Shown in pieces: positions 51,284 to 59,960 of a stretch of DNA of 64,000 nucleotides. Positions within the stretch are counted from its first letter, which is position 1, and every line of letters starts with the position of its first letter. The stretch is from Micrococcales bacterium (lineage in GTDB: Bacteria > Actinomycetota > Actinomycetes > S36-B12 > UBA10799). The stretch is taken from contig JADKAV010000012.1 in NCBI GenBank assembly GCA_016719135.1, positions 1 to 64,000 on the forward strand. Direction: 5' to 3'. Position numbers and translations under genes: made by a program. The notes beneath the pieces are model-generated. The model was not told the origin of the DNA. It saw only the letters and a list, made by a program, of their open reading frames with translations, and did not search any database.

Positions 51284-53228
51284 ATGTCCGACGAGGCACT
51301 CGAGAACTTGCTGCACGAGAACCGGGTGTTCCCGCCTGATCCGCAGTTCGCCGCGTCGGCGAACGCGACCGCCGAACTCTACGACCAAGCCGAGGCCGAC
51401 AGGTTGGGCTTCTGGGACACCCAGGCACGGCGGCTGCAATGGCAGACGCCCTGGGAGCAAACACTCGACTGGTCCGATGCGCCCTTCGCCAAGTGGTTCG
51501 TCGGGGGGCGCCTCAATGTGGCTGTGAACTGCGTGGACCGCCATGTCACCGCAGGTTTCGGGGGGCAAGGTCGCCATCCACTTCGAGGGCGAACCCGGGG
51601 ACACGCGCACGGTCACCTACGCGGATCTGCAGGAGCAGGTGAACAAAGCCGCGAACGTGCTCACCGACCTCGGGGTCCGCGCCGGTGACCGGGTGGCCAT
51701 CTACCTGCCGATGATCCCGGAAGCCGCGATCTCGATGCTGGCGTGCGCCCGCATCGGCGCGGTGCACTCGGTGGTGTTCGGTGGGTTCAGCGCTGAGGCA
51801 CTGCGCAGCCGGATCGACGACGCCGAAGCCAAGCTCGTGATCACCGCCGACGGCGGCTACCGGCGGGGATCGCCCGCCGTGCTCAAACCCGCGGTCGACG
51901 AGGCCGTCGCCCAATGCCCGTCGGTGGACAACGTCCTGGTGGTCCGGCGCACCGGACAGGAAGTCGCGTGGACAGACAAAGACCTCTGGTGGCACGAGAC
52001 CGTCGATGCAGCCAGCCCGGATCACAGCGCTGAGGCCTTCGACAGCGAGCACCCGCTGTTCATCCTCTACACCTCCGGCACCACCGGTAAACCGAAGGGG
52101 ATCCTGCACACCACCGGCGGCTACCTGACGCAGACCGCGTACACGCACTACAACGTGTTCGACCTCAAGGACGGCGACGTCTACTGGTGCACCGCGGACG
52201 TCGGCTGGGTCACCGGCCACAGTTACATCGTGTACGGACCATTAGCCAATGGCGCCACGCAGGTGATGTACGAAGGCACCCCCGACACCCCGCACAAGGG
52301 TCGCTGGTGGGAGATCGTGCAGAAGTACGGTGTCAGCCTGCTGTACACGGCACCGACCGCGATCCGGACCTTCATGAAGTGGGGCAACGACATCCCGGCG
52401 CAGTTCGACCTGTCCAGCCTGCGCCTGCTGGGCAGCGTGGGTGAGCCGATCAACCCCGAGGCCTGGATCTGGTACCGCGACCACATCGGCGGAGGCGACG
52501 TGCCCATCGTGGACACCTGGTGGCAGACGGAGACCGGCGCGATGATGATCAGCCCGTTGCCGGGGGTGACCGCGTGCAAACCGGGCTCCGCGATGCGCCC
52601 ACTGCCGGGGATCAGCGCCGACGTGGTCGACGACATGGGCGAACCGGTGGGGCCCGGCGGTGGTGGCTACCTGGTGCTGAGCAAGCCGTGGCCGGCGATG
52701 CTGCGCGGGATCTGGGGCGACGACCAGCGCTACAAGGACACCTACTGGCTGCGATGGCCGCAGTACTACTTCGCCGGGGACGGGGCGAAGTACGACCAGG
52801 ACGGCGCGATCTGGCTGCTGGGCCGCGTCGACGACGTCATGAACGTGTCGGGTCACCGGATTTCCACCACCGAGGTGGAGTCCGCGCTGGTTTCGCACCC
52901 GCTGGTCGCCGAGGCCGCCGTGGTGGGCGCCACCGACGAGATGACCGGCCAGGGCATCGTGGCGTTCGTCATCCTGCGCAGCGACATGCAAGCCGGGGAC
53001 GATGCCGTTGCCCAACTGCGCCAACACGTCTCCCAGGAGATCGGTCCCATCGCCAAACCGCGCCAGATCATGCTGGTCGCCGAACTGCCGAAGACCCGTT
53101 CGGGCAAGATCATGCGCCGCCTCCTGCGCGACGTGGCCGAACACCGAAGCCTGGGTGATGTGACGACGCTGGCCGACCCGGCCGTGATGAACCTGATCAG
53201 TGAGGGCCTCAGCCACGGTGACGACTAA
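51284..53228 (+). CDS. acs: Acetyl-CoA synthetase, AMP-forming, with one frameshift near residue 94
   Basis: About 648 residues if the frame is repaired. Start ATG 51284 with AGGGAGG upstream. The first frame gives LENLLHENRVFPPDPQFAA through NVAVNCVDRHVTAGFGG. At the G6 run 51560-51565 it shifts, and the rest continues in the next frame as KVAIHFEGEPGDTRTVTYADL. Removing one G restores FGGKVAIHF exactly. Downstream motifs are complete: YTSGTTGKPKG (P-loop), WWQTETGAMM, YFAGDGAKYDQDG, and the acetylatable Lys in KTRSGKIMRRLLRD. It makes acetyl-CoA from acetate, ATP and CoA. A sequencing error is likelier than a true mutation. Confidence 0.9.
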
Positions 53229-54522
53229 CGAACAGCGGCAATCGGCAGACGTGTTCGAGCAACTGCCGCTGACCGAACGCGTCTGGGTCCTGCGCCAGTT
53301 GCGCGACGAGACCGTCGGTGGCGGGCTGCTCATCATGGCCGCGCTGATCGCCCTGATCCTGGCGAACTCCCCCTGGGGCGACGCCTATCAGGAGCTCAGC
53401 GATTTCACGATCGGTCCGGAGGCGCTGAACCTCAACCTGAGTCTGGACAAGTGGGCCGCCGACGGACTTCTCGCGGTGTTCTTCTTCGTCGCCGGACTCG
53501 AGCTCAAGCATGAGTTGGTCAAGGGTTCGTTGAGCAAGCTGTCGCAGGCGGCGGTGCCTGTGGCTGCCGCACTGGGCGGCATGATCGTCCCCGCGGCCAT
53601 CTACGCCGCGGTCAACCTCTCAGCCACCGACGGTGATCCCGGCGGCTGGGGGATCCCGATGGCCACGGACATCGCGTTCGCGTTGGCGGTGCTGGCTGTG
53701 GCCGGTCGCCGGCTGCCGGTGGCCCTGCGCGCCTTCCTGCTGACGCTGGCGGTGGTCGACGACCTCGGAGCGATCACCGTGATCGCGATCTTCTACTCCG
53801 ACAAGTTCGAGCCACTGGCTTTCGCCGCCTCCCTGCTGTGCATGCTCGGGTACTGGTTGGCCCAGCGCGCGCGCATCACCTCACCGCTGGTGTATCTGCC
53901 CCTGGCATTCCTCGCCTGGGCCTTCATGCACGAGGCGGGGGTACATGCGACCGTGGCCGGTGTCGCGCTGGCGATGCTCACCCGGATCAAGGAGGACCCC
54001 GGCGAGCACGAGGCGCCCGCCGAGCGTGTTCAGCACATCGTTCACCCCATCTCCGCAGGGTTCTGCATCCCGGTGTTCGCGTTCTTCGCCGCGGGTATCG
54101 ATCTTCGGGGACAGAGCCTGACCACGGCGTTCGAGTACCCGGTGGCCATCGGCGTGATCCTGGGACTGGTCGTCGGCAAGCCGATCGGCGTACTGCTCGG
54201 GGCCTGGTTCACCGCACGGTTCACACGGGCCTCGTTGGCCAAGGGGCTGTCCTGGCTGGACATCACCGCCGTCGGCATGCTCGCCGGGATCGGCTTCACC
54301 GTCTCCCTGCTGATCGCCGAGCTCGCCTTCGACGATGGCAGCGAGACCCAGGAGTACGCCAAGATCGCCATCTTCGCCGCCAGCGTCATTTCCGCGTTCT
54401 TCGCGATCATCGCCTTGCGCATCCGGGCGCGCTCCTACCGGCAGATGTACGACGTGGACGAACGCGACGACGACCAAGATGGGATTCCGGACATCTACCA
54501 GACCGAGCGCGGACTACCCTGA
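53218..54522 (+). CDS. nhaA: Na+/H+ antiporter NhaA
   Basis: About 434 residues; GTG 53218 overlaps the acs stop, and GTG 53200 is possible. Twelve helices. Motifs: VFFFVAGLELKHELVKGSL, MATDIAFALAVLAV, and LAVVDDLGAITVIAIFY with the two adjacent Asp that bind Na+ and H+. The C-terminus ends in an acidic tail (DVDERDDDQDGIPDIYQTERG), whose D-x-D-x-D-G-like spacing could bind a divalent cation. It follows acs and precedes the holin-like gene as in related actinobacteria. Confidence 0.94.
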   Translation: MTTNEQRQSADVFEQLPLTERVWVLRQLRDETVGGGLLIMAALIALILANSPWGDAYQELSDFTIGPEALNLNLSLDKWAADGLLAVFFFVAGLELKHELVKGSLSKLSQAAVPVAAALGGMIVPAAIYAAVNLSATDGDPGGWGIPMATDIAFALAVLAVAGRRLPVALRAFLLTLAVVDDLGAITVIAIFYSDKFEPLAFAASLLCMLGYWLAQRARITSPLVYLPLAFLAWAFMHEAGVHATVAGVALAMLTRIKEDPGEHEAPAERVQHIVHPISAGFCIPVFAFFAAGIDLRGQSLTTAFEYPVAIGVILGLVVGKPIGVLLGAWFTARFTRASLAKGLSWLDITAVGMLAGIGFTVSLLIAELAFDDGSETQEYAKIAIFAASVISAFFAIIALRIRARSYRQMYDVDERDDDQDGIPDIYQTERGLP

Positions 54523-54526
54523 TCCC

Positions 54527-54916
54527 ATGGCGATTACCGAGAAGCAGACCGACCCGGGCATCATCGAGCTGGTGCGGTCGGCGGCTGCCGACACCACCGA
54601 GTTGGTCAAGCAGCAGATCGAACTGACCAAGGCCGAGGTCAAGGAGAGCGTCAAGACCGCTGGCTCGTCGTTCGGCATGATCGCGGTGGGGTTGTTCATC
54701 CTGCTGCTGGGCGTGATCTTCCTGCTCGTGACCCTCGCGTACGTGCTGGTGCAACTGGGTCTTCAGGTCTGGGCCGGTTTCGGCATCGTCACCCTGGTGC
54801 TGCTGCTGGTCGGCGGGATCATCGCCCTGGTCGGGATCCGGCGCTCGAAGACAATTCACGGCCCCGAACGTTCGATGGCCGCCCTCGAGGCGACCAAATC
54901 CACGTTCAGCGGCTGA
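54527..54916 (+). CDS. Phage-holin-superfamily (PF07332-like) membrane protein
   Basis: 129 residues. An amphipathic N-terminal helix (SAAADTTELVKQQIELTKAEVKESVKT) precedes two hydrophobic segments (GMIAVGLFILLLGVIFLLVTLAYVLV; GFGIVTLVLLLVGGIIALVGI) and a short basic tail. This is the Rv3669-like protein annotated as holin superfamily, though a chromosomal single-copy membrane role is more likely than lysis. It sits 4 bp from nhaA and 4 bp before the EphE-like gene. Confidence 0.83.
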   Translation: MAITEKQTDPGIIELVRSAAADTTELVKQQIELTKAEVKESVKTAGSSFGMIAVGLFILLLGVIFLLVTLAYVLVQLGLQVWAGFGIVTLVLLLVGGIIALVGIRRSKTIHGPERSMAALEATKSTFSG

Positions 54917-54920
54917 CGGG

Positions 54921-55838
54921 GTGCCTCTTGCGGTCACGCCGTACGAGGCGATCCACGCGCAGGGGCCGTGGACCCACCGACTCGTTCCGGCCAACGGTGC
55001 GCAGTTCCACCTCGTAGAGGCGGGCCAGGGCCCGCTGGTCATCCTGTTGCACGGGTTTCCCCAGTTCTGGTGGACCTGGCGGGAGTACCTGCCCGCGCTG
55101 GCCGCGGCCGGCTATCGGGCGGCGGCCATGGACCTGCGCGGATACGGTGGCTCCGACCACTCCCCGCGCGGCTACGACCCCACCACGTTGTCCAATGATG
55201 TCTTGGGAGTCATTGCTTGCCTCGGCGAACCGTCGGCCGTCATCGTCGGTCACGGCTGGGGCGCACACATCGGATGGACCGCGGCGCGGCGCTCGCGGAT
55301 GGTGACCGGGCTGACCGCTATCTCCGCGCCCCACCCGGTGCGTCTACGGGAGTCGGCGCGCCAGCAGCCGCAGTTCCAGGCGTGGCGGTACGCCTTGCGC
55401 TACCAGTGGCCGTGGCTTCCCGAGCGGGACTTCGCCACGGACAATGCTTTGCGGGTCGCGGAGGTCCTGGAGTCCTGGTCGATCCAGCGGCAGTGGCTCA
55501 CCCCCGAGGTCTCCGACCGCTTCCGGGCGGCGTTCCTCATAGGCAACACCGCGCACTGCGCGATGGAGTACCACCGATGGGCCTGGCGCAGTTACGTGCG
55601 CGCCGATGGCCGCCGGTTCAACACCTTGATGGCCGCGGAGCCGATCCAGCAACCGGTCCTGCACATCCACGGCCGACAGGACCCCACCGTCCTGGCAGCC
55701 ACGACTACCGGCAGCGGCGACTACGTGGCGGGGCCCTACGATTTGGCGCCGATCGACGAGTGTGGGCATTTTCCGCACGAGGAGCGCCCGGAGGTCGTGC
55801 TGCCGATGCTGCTGGAGTGGCTGGCCGCGCACGGGTAG
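54921..55838 (+). CDS. EphE-like α/β-hydrolase without the usual nucleophile
   Basis: 305 residues from GTG 54921. Epoxide-hydrolase-like fold: HG-x-P oxyanion motif (LLHGFPQFWWTWREYLPAL), MDLRGYGGSDHSPRGYD, then VIVGHGWGAHIGW where the elbow should hold Asp or Ser but has Gly. The late acid/His part (HIHGRQDPTVL, IDECGHFPHEERPE) is present. By gene order it corresponds to M. tuberculosis ephE (Rv3670). With Gly at the nucleophile position, epoxide hydrolysis by the standard mechanism is not possible. Confidence 0.82.
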   Translation: MPLAVTPYEAIHAQGPWTHRLVPANGAQFHLVEAGQGPLVILLHGFPQFWWTWREYLPALAAAGYRAAAMDLRGYGGSDHSPRGYDPTTLSNDVLGVIACLGEPSAVIVGHGWGAHIGWTAARRSRMVTGLTAISAPHPVRLRESARQQPQFQAWRYALRYQWPWLPERDFATDNALRVAEVLESWSIQRQWLTPEVSDRFRAAFLIGNTAHCAMEYHRWAWRSYVRADGRRFNTLMAAEPIQQPVLHIHGRQDPTVLAATTTGSGDYVAGPYDLAPIDECGHFPHEERPEVVLPMLLEWLAAHG

Positions 55839-55880
55839 GCGACTCGCCAGTCGGTGCAGATAGCGCCAGCCTGCACAGCC

Positions 55881-55995
55881 GTTGGACTTACGCACAACCG
55901 TTGGACATCGGTACAGCCGTTGGACTTGGACGGCCCGCGCACCTCCAACGCCGGTACCCAACTCCAACATCCGTACCCAACTCCAACGCCTGTGC
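55881..55995. repeat. 19-bp-period palindromic intergenic repeat, copy 4
   Basis: Forward units start with GTTGGA at 55881, 55900 and 55919. The 31-bp core is 55919-55949. Inverted units end in TCCAAC at 55968 and 55987. All six boxes are canonical here; the GTGAGA/TCTCAC outer variant is absent. It lies between the convergent EphE-like gene and marP. Confidence 0.85.
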
Positions 55996-56032
55996 TCACC
56001 ATCAGGCCGCGGCCCACCAGCCGAAGGACTCT

Positions 56033-57220
56033 CTACGGCGAGCAGGTCCCGGTCTCGACCGGGATGTTGCGGTCGGAGGCGTTACGCAGGGCCTGGCCCA
56101 CACTCTTGTTCGTCAGCGCGAACCCGGTTCGCTTGTACTGCTGTGAACTGGCGAAGATGACACCGGCGTACCGTCCGTCGCGAGTGAGCAGCGGACCGCC
56201 GGAGTTGCCCGGGATGACCCGGCCACGCACGACGAAGATCTCGCGGGGTTTTGTGGGTTTGCCGTAGATGTTGTCGGAGAACACCGGGCTCTCGGAGGTG
56301 CGGGTGACGATGCGCGCGCTGCGCAGATCCAGCGGGCCGCCTCCCGGGTAGCCGGCGATGATCGCCGGGTCGGCGTCCTGCACTTGCCGGGAGGCCTCCA
56401 GCGGTCTGACACCGAGGCCGGGGACGAACAGCACTGCGAGATCGAGGTCGGCGTTGAAGTACACCACGTCAGCGCCCCATGAACGGCCGTCGGAGGCCAC
56501 GACCCGGACCTGACTCATCCCAGCCACGACATGGGCGTTGGTGGCGATGCGGTCGGTGGTGTACACAAATCCCGAACCCGTCGAGCCCTGGCCACATGCG
56601 GGCGTGGGGCCGGAGACGCGCAGCACGGATTGGCTGGCGACAACGGCGGCATCCGACACGTTCTTGGGCGGCTTGGGCACCTTGTTGCCGGGCAGGCCTT
56701 CGAGGCCGAAGAAGACTTCCGGCAGATGCACCTGGTCCAGCAGTTGGCGCACCGAGTACGCCAAGTCGGTGGCCTGTGACGGAGCGAGGCGCTCGACCTG
56801 CTGCAGCAGCGCCGAGGAGCGCACCGCCGACGCCAGTGTGGGGGAAGGCAGGGACGCCACGGTGGCAGCCACCAGCCACATCGCGATGAGCCCGGCGAAC
56901 AGGCTCATCACAGCGCCGGCCGCAGCATCCACGATGCGGGCGGGTCCCACCTGCAGCGCCATCCACAGCGGACGTCCCAGGGTGACCACAAGAGCGTTGC
57001 CCAAGCCCACTCCGGCGAGCACCACACCGACACTGATCGCGGCGGCGGCCGGGCCCAGTGCGCCGAGGTTGTTCAAGATCCAGGGAAGGCTGGCTGCGGC
57101 GAGCAGTCCGCCGCCGATGGTGCCCACCAGGGACAGCGCGCTGCGCACCAACCCCTGATGCCACCCGATGAGGGCGACCATGAGCAGCACGCCGAGGATG
57201 ATCAGATCCACTATCCCCAT
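56033..57220 (-). CDS. marP: MarP-like membrane serine protease
   Basis: 395 residues from ATG 57220; the reading frame is open further upstream. Four N-terminal membrane helices (CvpA-like region, MGIVDLIILGVLLMVALIGWHQG onward) lead to a periplasmic chymotrypsin-like domain. The triad is His in IATNAHVVAG, Asp in NADLDLAVLF and Ser in IPGNSGGPLL. Two Cys (in PACGQG and ETGTCSP) may form the disulfide known in M. tuberculosis MarP, a protease needed for acid and oxidative stress survival. The same gene order (Rv3671c) supports the name. Confidence 0.92.
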   Translation of the reverse strand: MGIVDLIILGVLLMVALIGWHQGLVRSALSLVGTIGGGLLAAASLPWILNNLGALGPAAAAISVGVVLAGVGLGNALVVTLGRPLWMALQVGPARIVDAAAGAVMSLFAGLIAMWLVAATVASLPSPTLASAVRSSALLQQVERLAPSQATDLAYSVRQLLDQVHLPEVFFGLEGLPGNKVPKPPKNVSDAAVVASQSVLRVSGPTPACGQGSTGSGFVYTTDRIATNAHVVAGMSQVRVVASDGRSWGADVVYFNADLDLAVLFVPGLGVRPLEASRQVQDADPAIIAGYPGGGPLDLRSARIVTRTSESPVFSDNIYGKPTKPREIFVVRGRVIPGNSGGPLLTRDGRYAGVIFASSQQYKRTGFALTNKSVGQALRNASDRNIPVETGTCSP

Positions 57221-57248
57221 GGGGTGATCCGATCGCGCGAGGCCGTCA

Positions 57249-57914
57249 TCATGTCCATCCGATGTCCACGATACGTCCCGGATCCCAAGCGCGCTCCCAA
57301 CCACCGAGCGCGAGGATGCGGTCCAGCAGGTGGGCGGTGAATCCCCAGACCAACATGTCGTGCACGGTGAAGCCGGGACCGATGTACCCGCTGGGGTGCC
57401 GAACGTTCACCCGGTTGCCGGGATCGGTGAGTTCGGCGATGGGGACCCGGTGCACGTCGGACACCTCCGCGGGATCCATCGCGCTGACTGGTGTGGGTTT
57501 GCGCCACCAGCCCAGAACCGGGGTCACCACGAAACCGCTGGGCGGCAGCCAGACGTCCGGCAGGCAGTGCAGGACGTCCACCCCGGACGGTTCGAGACCG
57601 GTCTCCTCCTGCGCCTCGCGTAAGGCTGCTCCCACCGGCCCGTGGTCCTCGGGGTCCTCAGCCCCACCGGGGAACGCGGGCTGACCGGCGTGCGAGCGCA
57701 TGTCCTGCGCGCGCTGGATGAGTAGCACGTCCGGGCCGTCATCGCCATCGCCGAACAGGATCAGCACCGCCGAACGGCGACCCGACTCATCCGGCGGGGA
57801 GAACCGGGCCAGTTCTTGCGGGTCGAGGTCGCGGGTGGCCACCACGAGCGGCCGGAGCCACCCCGGGACATCCGCCGGTGACTCCTGCTGGCTGTGCGCA
57901 CCTCCCCAGCTCAT
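57249..57914 (-). CDS. NUDIX CoA-pyrophosphatase-like hydrolase
   Basis: 221 residues from ATG 57914. The extended NUDIX motif of CoA pyrophosphatases is clear: LLIQRAQDMRSHAGQPAFPGGAEDPED then VGAALREAQEETGL (GX5EX7REUXEEXGU), plus the downstream DVWLPPSGFVVTPVLGWW. It cleaves CoA or dinucleotide substrates into adenosine 3',5'-bisphosphate and phosphopantetheine in the family. It overlaps the nth stop and matches Rv3672c. The thioredoxin-like Rv3673c gene that usually stands between it and nth is absent. Confidence 0.88.
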   Translation of the reverse strand: MSWGGAHSQQESPADVPGWLRPLVVATRDLDPQELARFSPPDESGRRSAVLILFGDGDDGPDVLLIQRAQDMRSHAGQPAFPGGAEDPEDHGPVGAALREAQEETGLEPSGVDVLHCLPDVWLPPSGFVVTPVLGWWRKPTPVSAMDPAEVSDVHRVPIAELTDPGNRVNVRHPSGYIGPGFTVHDMLVWGFTAHLLDRILALGGWERAWDPGRIVDIGWT

Positions 57915-58603
57915 GGCCGCTTGATCATCTTCTCCGCGCGGACCGGGTCCTGTTCGCCCAGATCGCGCGAGGGGCACAAGCGGGCCACCGGACATGCCCC
58001 ACACGCCGGTTTGCGGGCGAAGCAGCAACGACGACCGTGGAAGATCAATCGATGCGAGACCATGGTGCGGTCCTTGCGCGGGAACAGCGCGTCGAGGGCG
58101 TACTCGATGCGAACCGGATCGGTCTGCGTGGTCCATCCCAGCCGCTGCGAAAGCCTGGACACATGGGTGTCCACGGTGAATCCCGGCTGGTCGAACGCGT
58201 TGCCCCGCACGACATGCGCGGTCTTGCGCCCCACTCCGGGCAGAGTCGTCAGCGCCGACATGGGCCGCGGGATCTGTCCGTGGTACTTCTCGCAGACGCG
58301 GGCAGCCATCGCCTGCAAAGATGCGGCCTTGTTGCGGAAGAAGCCGGTGGAGCGGATGATCTGCTCGAGGTCGGCCCGGTCCGCGGCGGCCAGTGCGACC
58401 GGATCCGGATACCGCTCGAACAGGGTCGGCGTCACCTGGTTGACCCGCTCGTCGGTGCATTGCGCGCTGAGGATCGTGGCCACCAGCAATTCGTACGCGT
58501 CGCGGAAATCGAGTTCGCAGTGCGCGTCGGGATAGACCTGTTGCAGGATCCGGTCCACGGCTCGGGCTCTGCGTACCAGCGCGACCGGGGGACGTTGTTC
58601 CAC
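57911..58603 (-). CDS. nth: Endonuclease III (base-excision DNA glycosylase/AP lyase)
   Basis: 230 residues from GTG 58603. Helix-hairpin-helix with catalytic Lys (LTTLPGVGRKTAHVV) and catalytic Asp (FTVDTHVSRLSQRLG). The C-terminal [4Fe-4S] loop has the C-x6-C-x2-C-x5-C pattern (residues in CFARKPACGACPVARLC). It removes oxidised pyrimidines. It overlaps the NUDIX gene by 4 bp. Confidence 0.94.
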   Translation of the reverse strand: MEQRPPVALVRRARAVDRILQQVYPDAHCELDFRDAYELLVATILSAQCTDERVNQVTPTLFERYPDPVALAAADRADLEQIIRSTGFFRNKAASLQAMAARVCEKYHGQIPRPMSALTTLPGVGRKTAHVVRGNAFDQPGFTVDTHVSRLSQRLGWTTQTDPVRIEYALDALFPRKDRTMVSHRLIFHGRRCCFARKPACGACPVARLCPSRDLGEQDPVRAEKMIKRP

Positions 58604-58751
58604 CGCCCCAGGGTACGCGCCCGGGGCGTCGAGATTCCGGCCACCGTTGGGCATCGGCCCGTGCGACGCCACCCGGTCGGAGGACACCCGTTGGGTGCAA
58701 CCACACGATCGAGTGGTCAGGCTGACCGGTGATCGGGCCGATAGTGCCAGC

Positions 58752-59231
58752 ATGACAACGTTCCAGGAGGTGCCGGCGCTGCTGGCTGAACTGTCCTTGG
58801 ACGATCTGCGAATCCTGCGCCACCACCTCTCCGACGAGGAGAGCCGGGTGTCCTACTGGCGCCGACTGTTCCAGGCCCGGCTGGACATGCTCAGTCGTGG
58901 CAACGAGGTGGACACCGCAGATGTGCGCTCTGCGCTGCAGGAAGTGTCCAGCGCCCCACGACGCTGGCAGGCCCTGGGGCTGCATCCGGCCGACATCGAC
59001 ACCTCGATGCCCGAAGCCCACTCGCTGTGGAGTCAGGTCGTGGACCCCGACGACGAGGAACAATGCGCCGCGTACACGGCACTGTTGCAGGCAATGGAGC
59101 AGTCGTTGTCGACCAATCGTCGGGCGCTGCACCGCCAGATCGATGCGGTGACAGCCGAACTGATCGCCCGATACCGGACAAATCCGGCACTTGCTCTGAC
59201 CGCCCTACCGACCCAGCGACGTAACGCTTAG
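58752..59231 (+). CDS. rsiG: RsiG-like c-di-GMP-binding anti-sigma factor
   Basis: 159 residues from ATG 58752, largely helical. Two copies of the c-di-GMP signature E-x3-S-x2-R-x3-Q-x3-D are visible. The first is exact (E-SRV-S-YW-R-RLF-Q-ARL-D, about residues 32-47). The second has His for Gln (E-QSL-S-TN-R-RAL-H-RQI-D, about 116-131). In Streptomyces, RsiG holds two c-di-GMP molecules on an antiparallel coiled coil formed from such helices and sequesters sigma WhiG. It lies between nth and crp. No WhiG-type sigma factor is in the window. Confidence 0.82.
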   Translation: MTTFQEVPALLAELSLDDLRILRHHLSDEESRVSYWRRLFQARLDMLSRGNEVDTADVRSALQEVSSAPRRWQALGLHPADIDTSMPEAHSLWSQVVDPDDEEQCAAYTALLQAMEQSLSTNRRALHRQIDAVTAELIARYRTNPALALTALPTQRRNA

Positions 59232-59277
59232 GTCAACGCCGGGCATGAAGGCCGGTTCCTGGGCCACACTGTCAAAC

Positions 59278-59952
59278 GTGGATGACGTCTTACGCCAAGC
59301 TCCCCTGTTCACCGCCCTGGATGAAGAGGCCGCCGCCGCTTTGCAAGCCTCGACGGTCGAGGTCCGCCTGGCCAAGGGCCAGGACCTCTTCCTCGAAGGT
59401 GAGCCCGGCGACCGGATGTTCGTCATCACCGAGGGCAAGGTCAAACTCGGACACACGGCCTCCGACGGCCGGGAGAGCCTGTTGGCGATCCTCGGGCCCA
59501 GCGAACTGCTCGGTGAACTCTCTTTGTTCGACCCTGGGCCCCGCACGGCCACGGCCACGGCGCTGACCGACGCGACGCTGATAGCGGTGGGCCACTCGGC
59601 GCTGCGCCCCTGGCTCACCGGACGCCCCGAGGTCGCCGAGGCGCTGCTACAGGCACTGGCCCAGCGTCTGCGCCGCACCAACGAGGCCATGGCGGATCTG
59701 GTCTTCTCCGACGTCCCGGGCAGAATCGCGAAGATCCTGCTGGACCTCGGCGACAAGTTCGGCCGTCAGCTGCCCGACGGGCTGCACGTCACGCATGACA
59801 TGACGCAGGAGGAATTGGCACAACTGGTGGGCGCTTCGCGGGAGACCGTCAACAAGGCACTGGCCGACTTCGCCAGTCGCGGCTGGATCCGGCTCGAATC
59901 GCGCTCCGTGGTGCTCATCGACATCGACCGCCTGCAACGCCGCGCCCGCTGA
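59278..59952 (+). CDS. crp: Crp/Fnr-family cyclic-nucleotide-binding transcription regulator
   Basis: 224 residues from GTG 59278. The N-terminal cNMP domain (LFLEGEPGDRMFVITEGKVKL; GELSLFDPGPRTATATAL with the phosphate-binding Glu/Arg) connects by the long C-helix (LLQALAQRLRRTNEAMADLVF) to a winged helix (MTQEELAQLVGASRETVNKALADFASRGWIRL). It is the ortholog of M. tuberculosis Crp (Rv3676) and Corynebacterium GlxR by position and motif, a global cAMP-responsive regulator. Confidence 0.94.
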   Translation: MDDVLRQAPLFTALDEEAAAALQASTVEVRLAKGQDLFLEGEPGDRMFVITEGKVKLGHTASDGRESLLAILGPSELLGELSLFDPGPRTATATALTDATLIAVGHSALRPWLTGRPEVAEALLQALAQRLRRTNEAMADLVFSDVPGRIAKILLDLGDKFGRQLPDGLHVTHDMTQEELAQLVGASRETVNKALADFASRGWIRLESRSVVLIDIDRLQRRAR

Positions 59953-59960
59953 CCGGGGCG

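Noticed and set aside
51550..51580. Programmed ribosomal frameshift in acs
   Set aside because: No slippery heptamer or downstream structure is evident, and acs is not known to use frameshifting; a one-base homopolymer error explains it.
57249..59132. 627-codon frame that appears to fuse another protein to the NUDIX hydrolase
   Set aside because: The upstream part is the wrong frame of nth and rsiG; the NUDIX gene has its own ATG at 57914 overlapping the nth stop.
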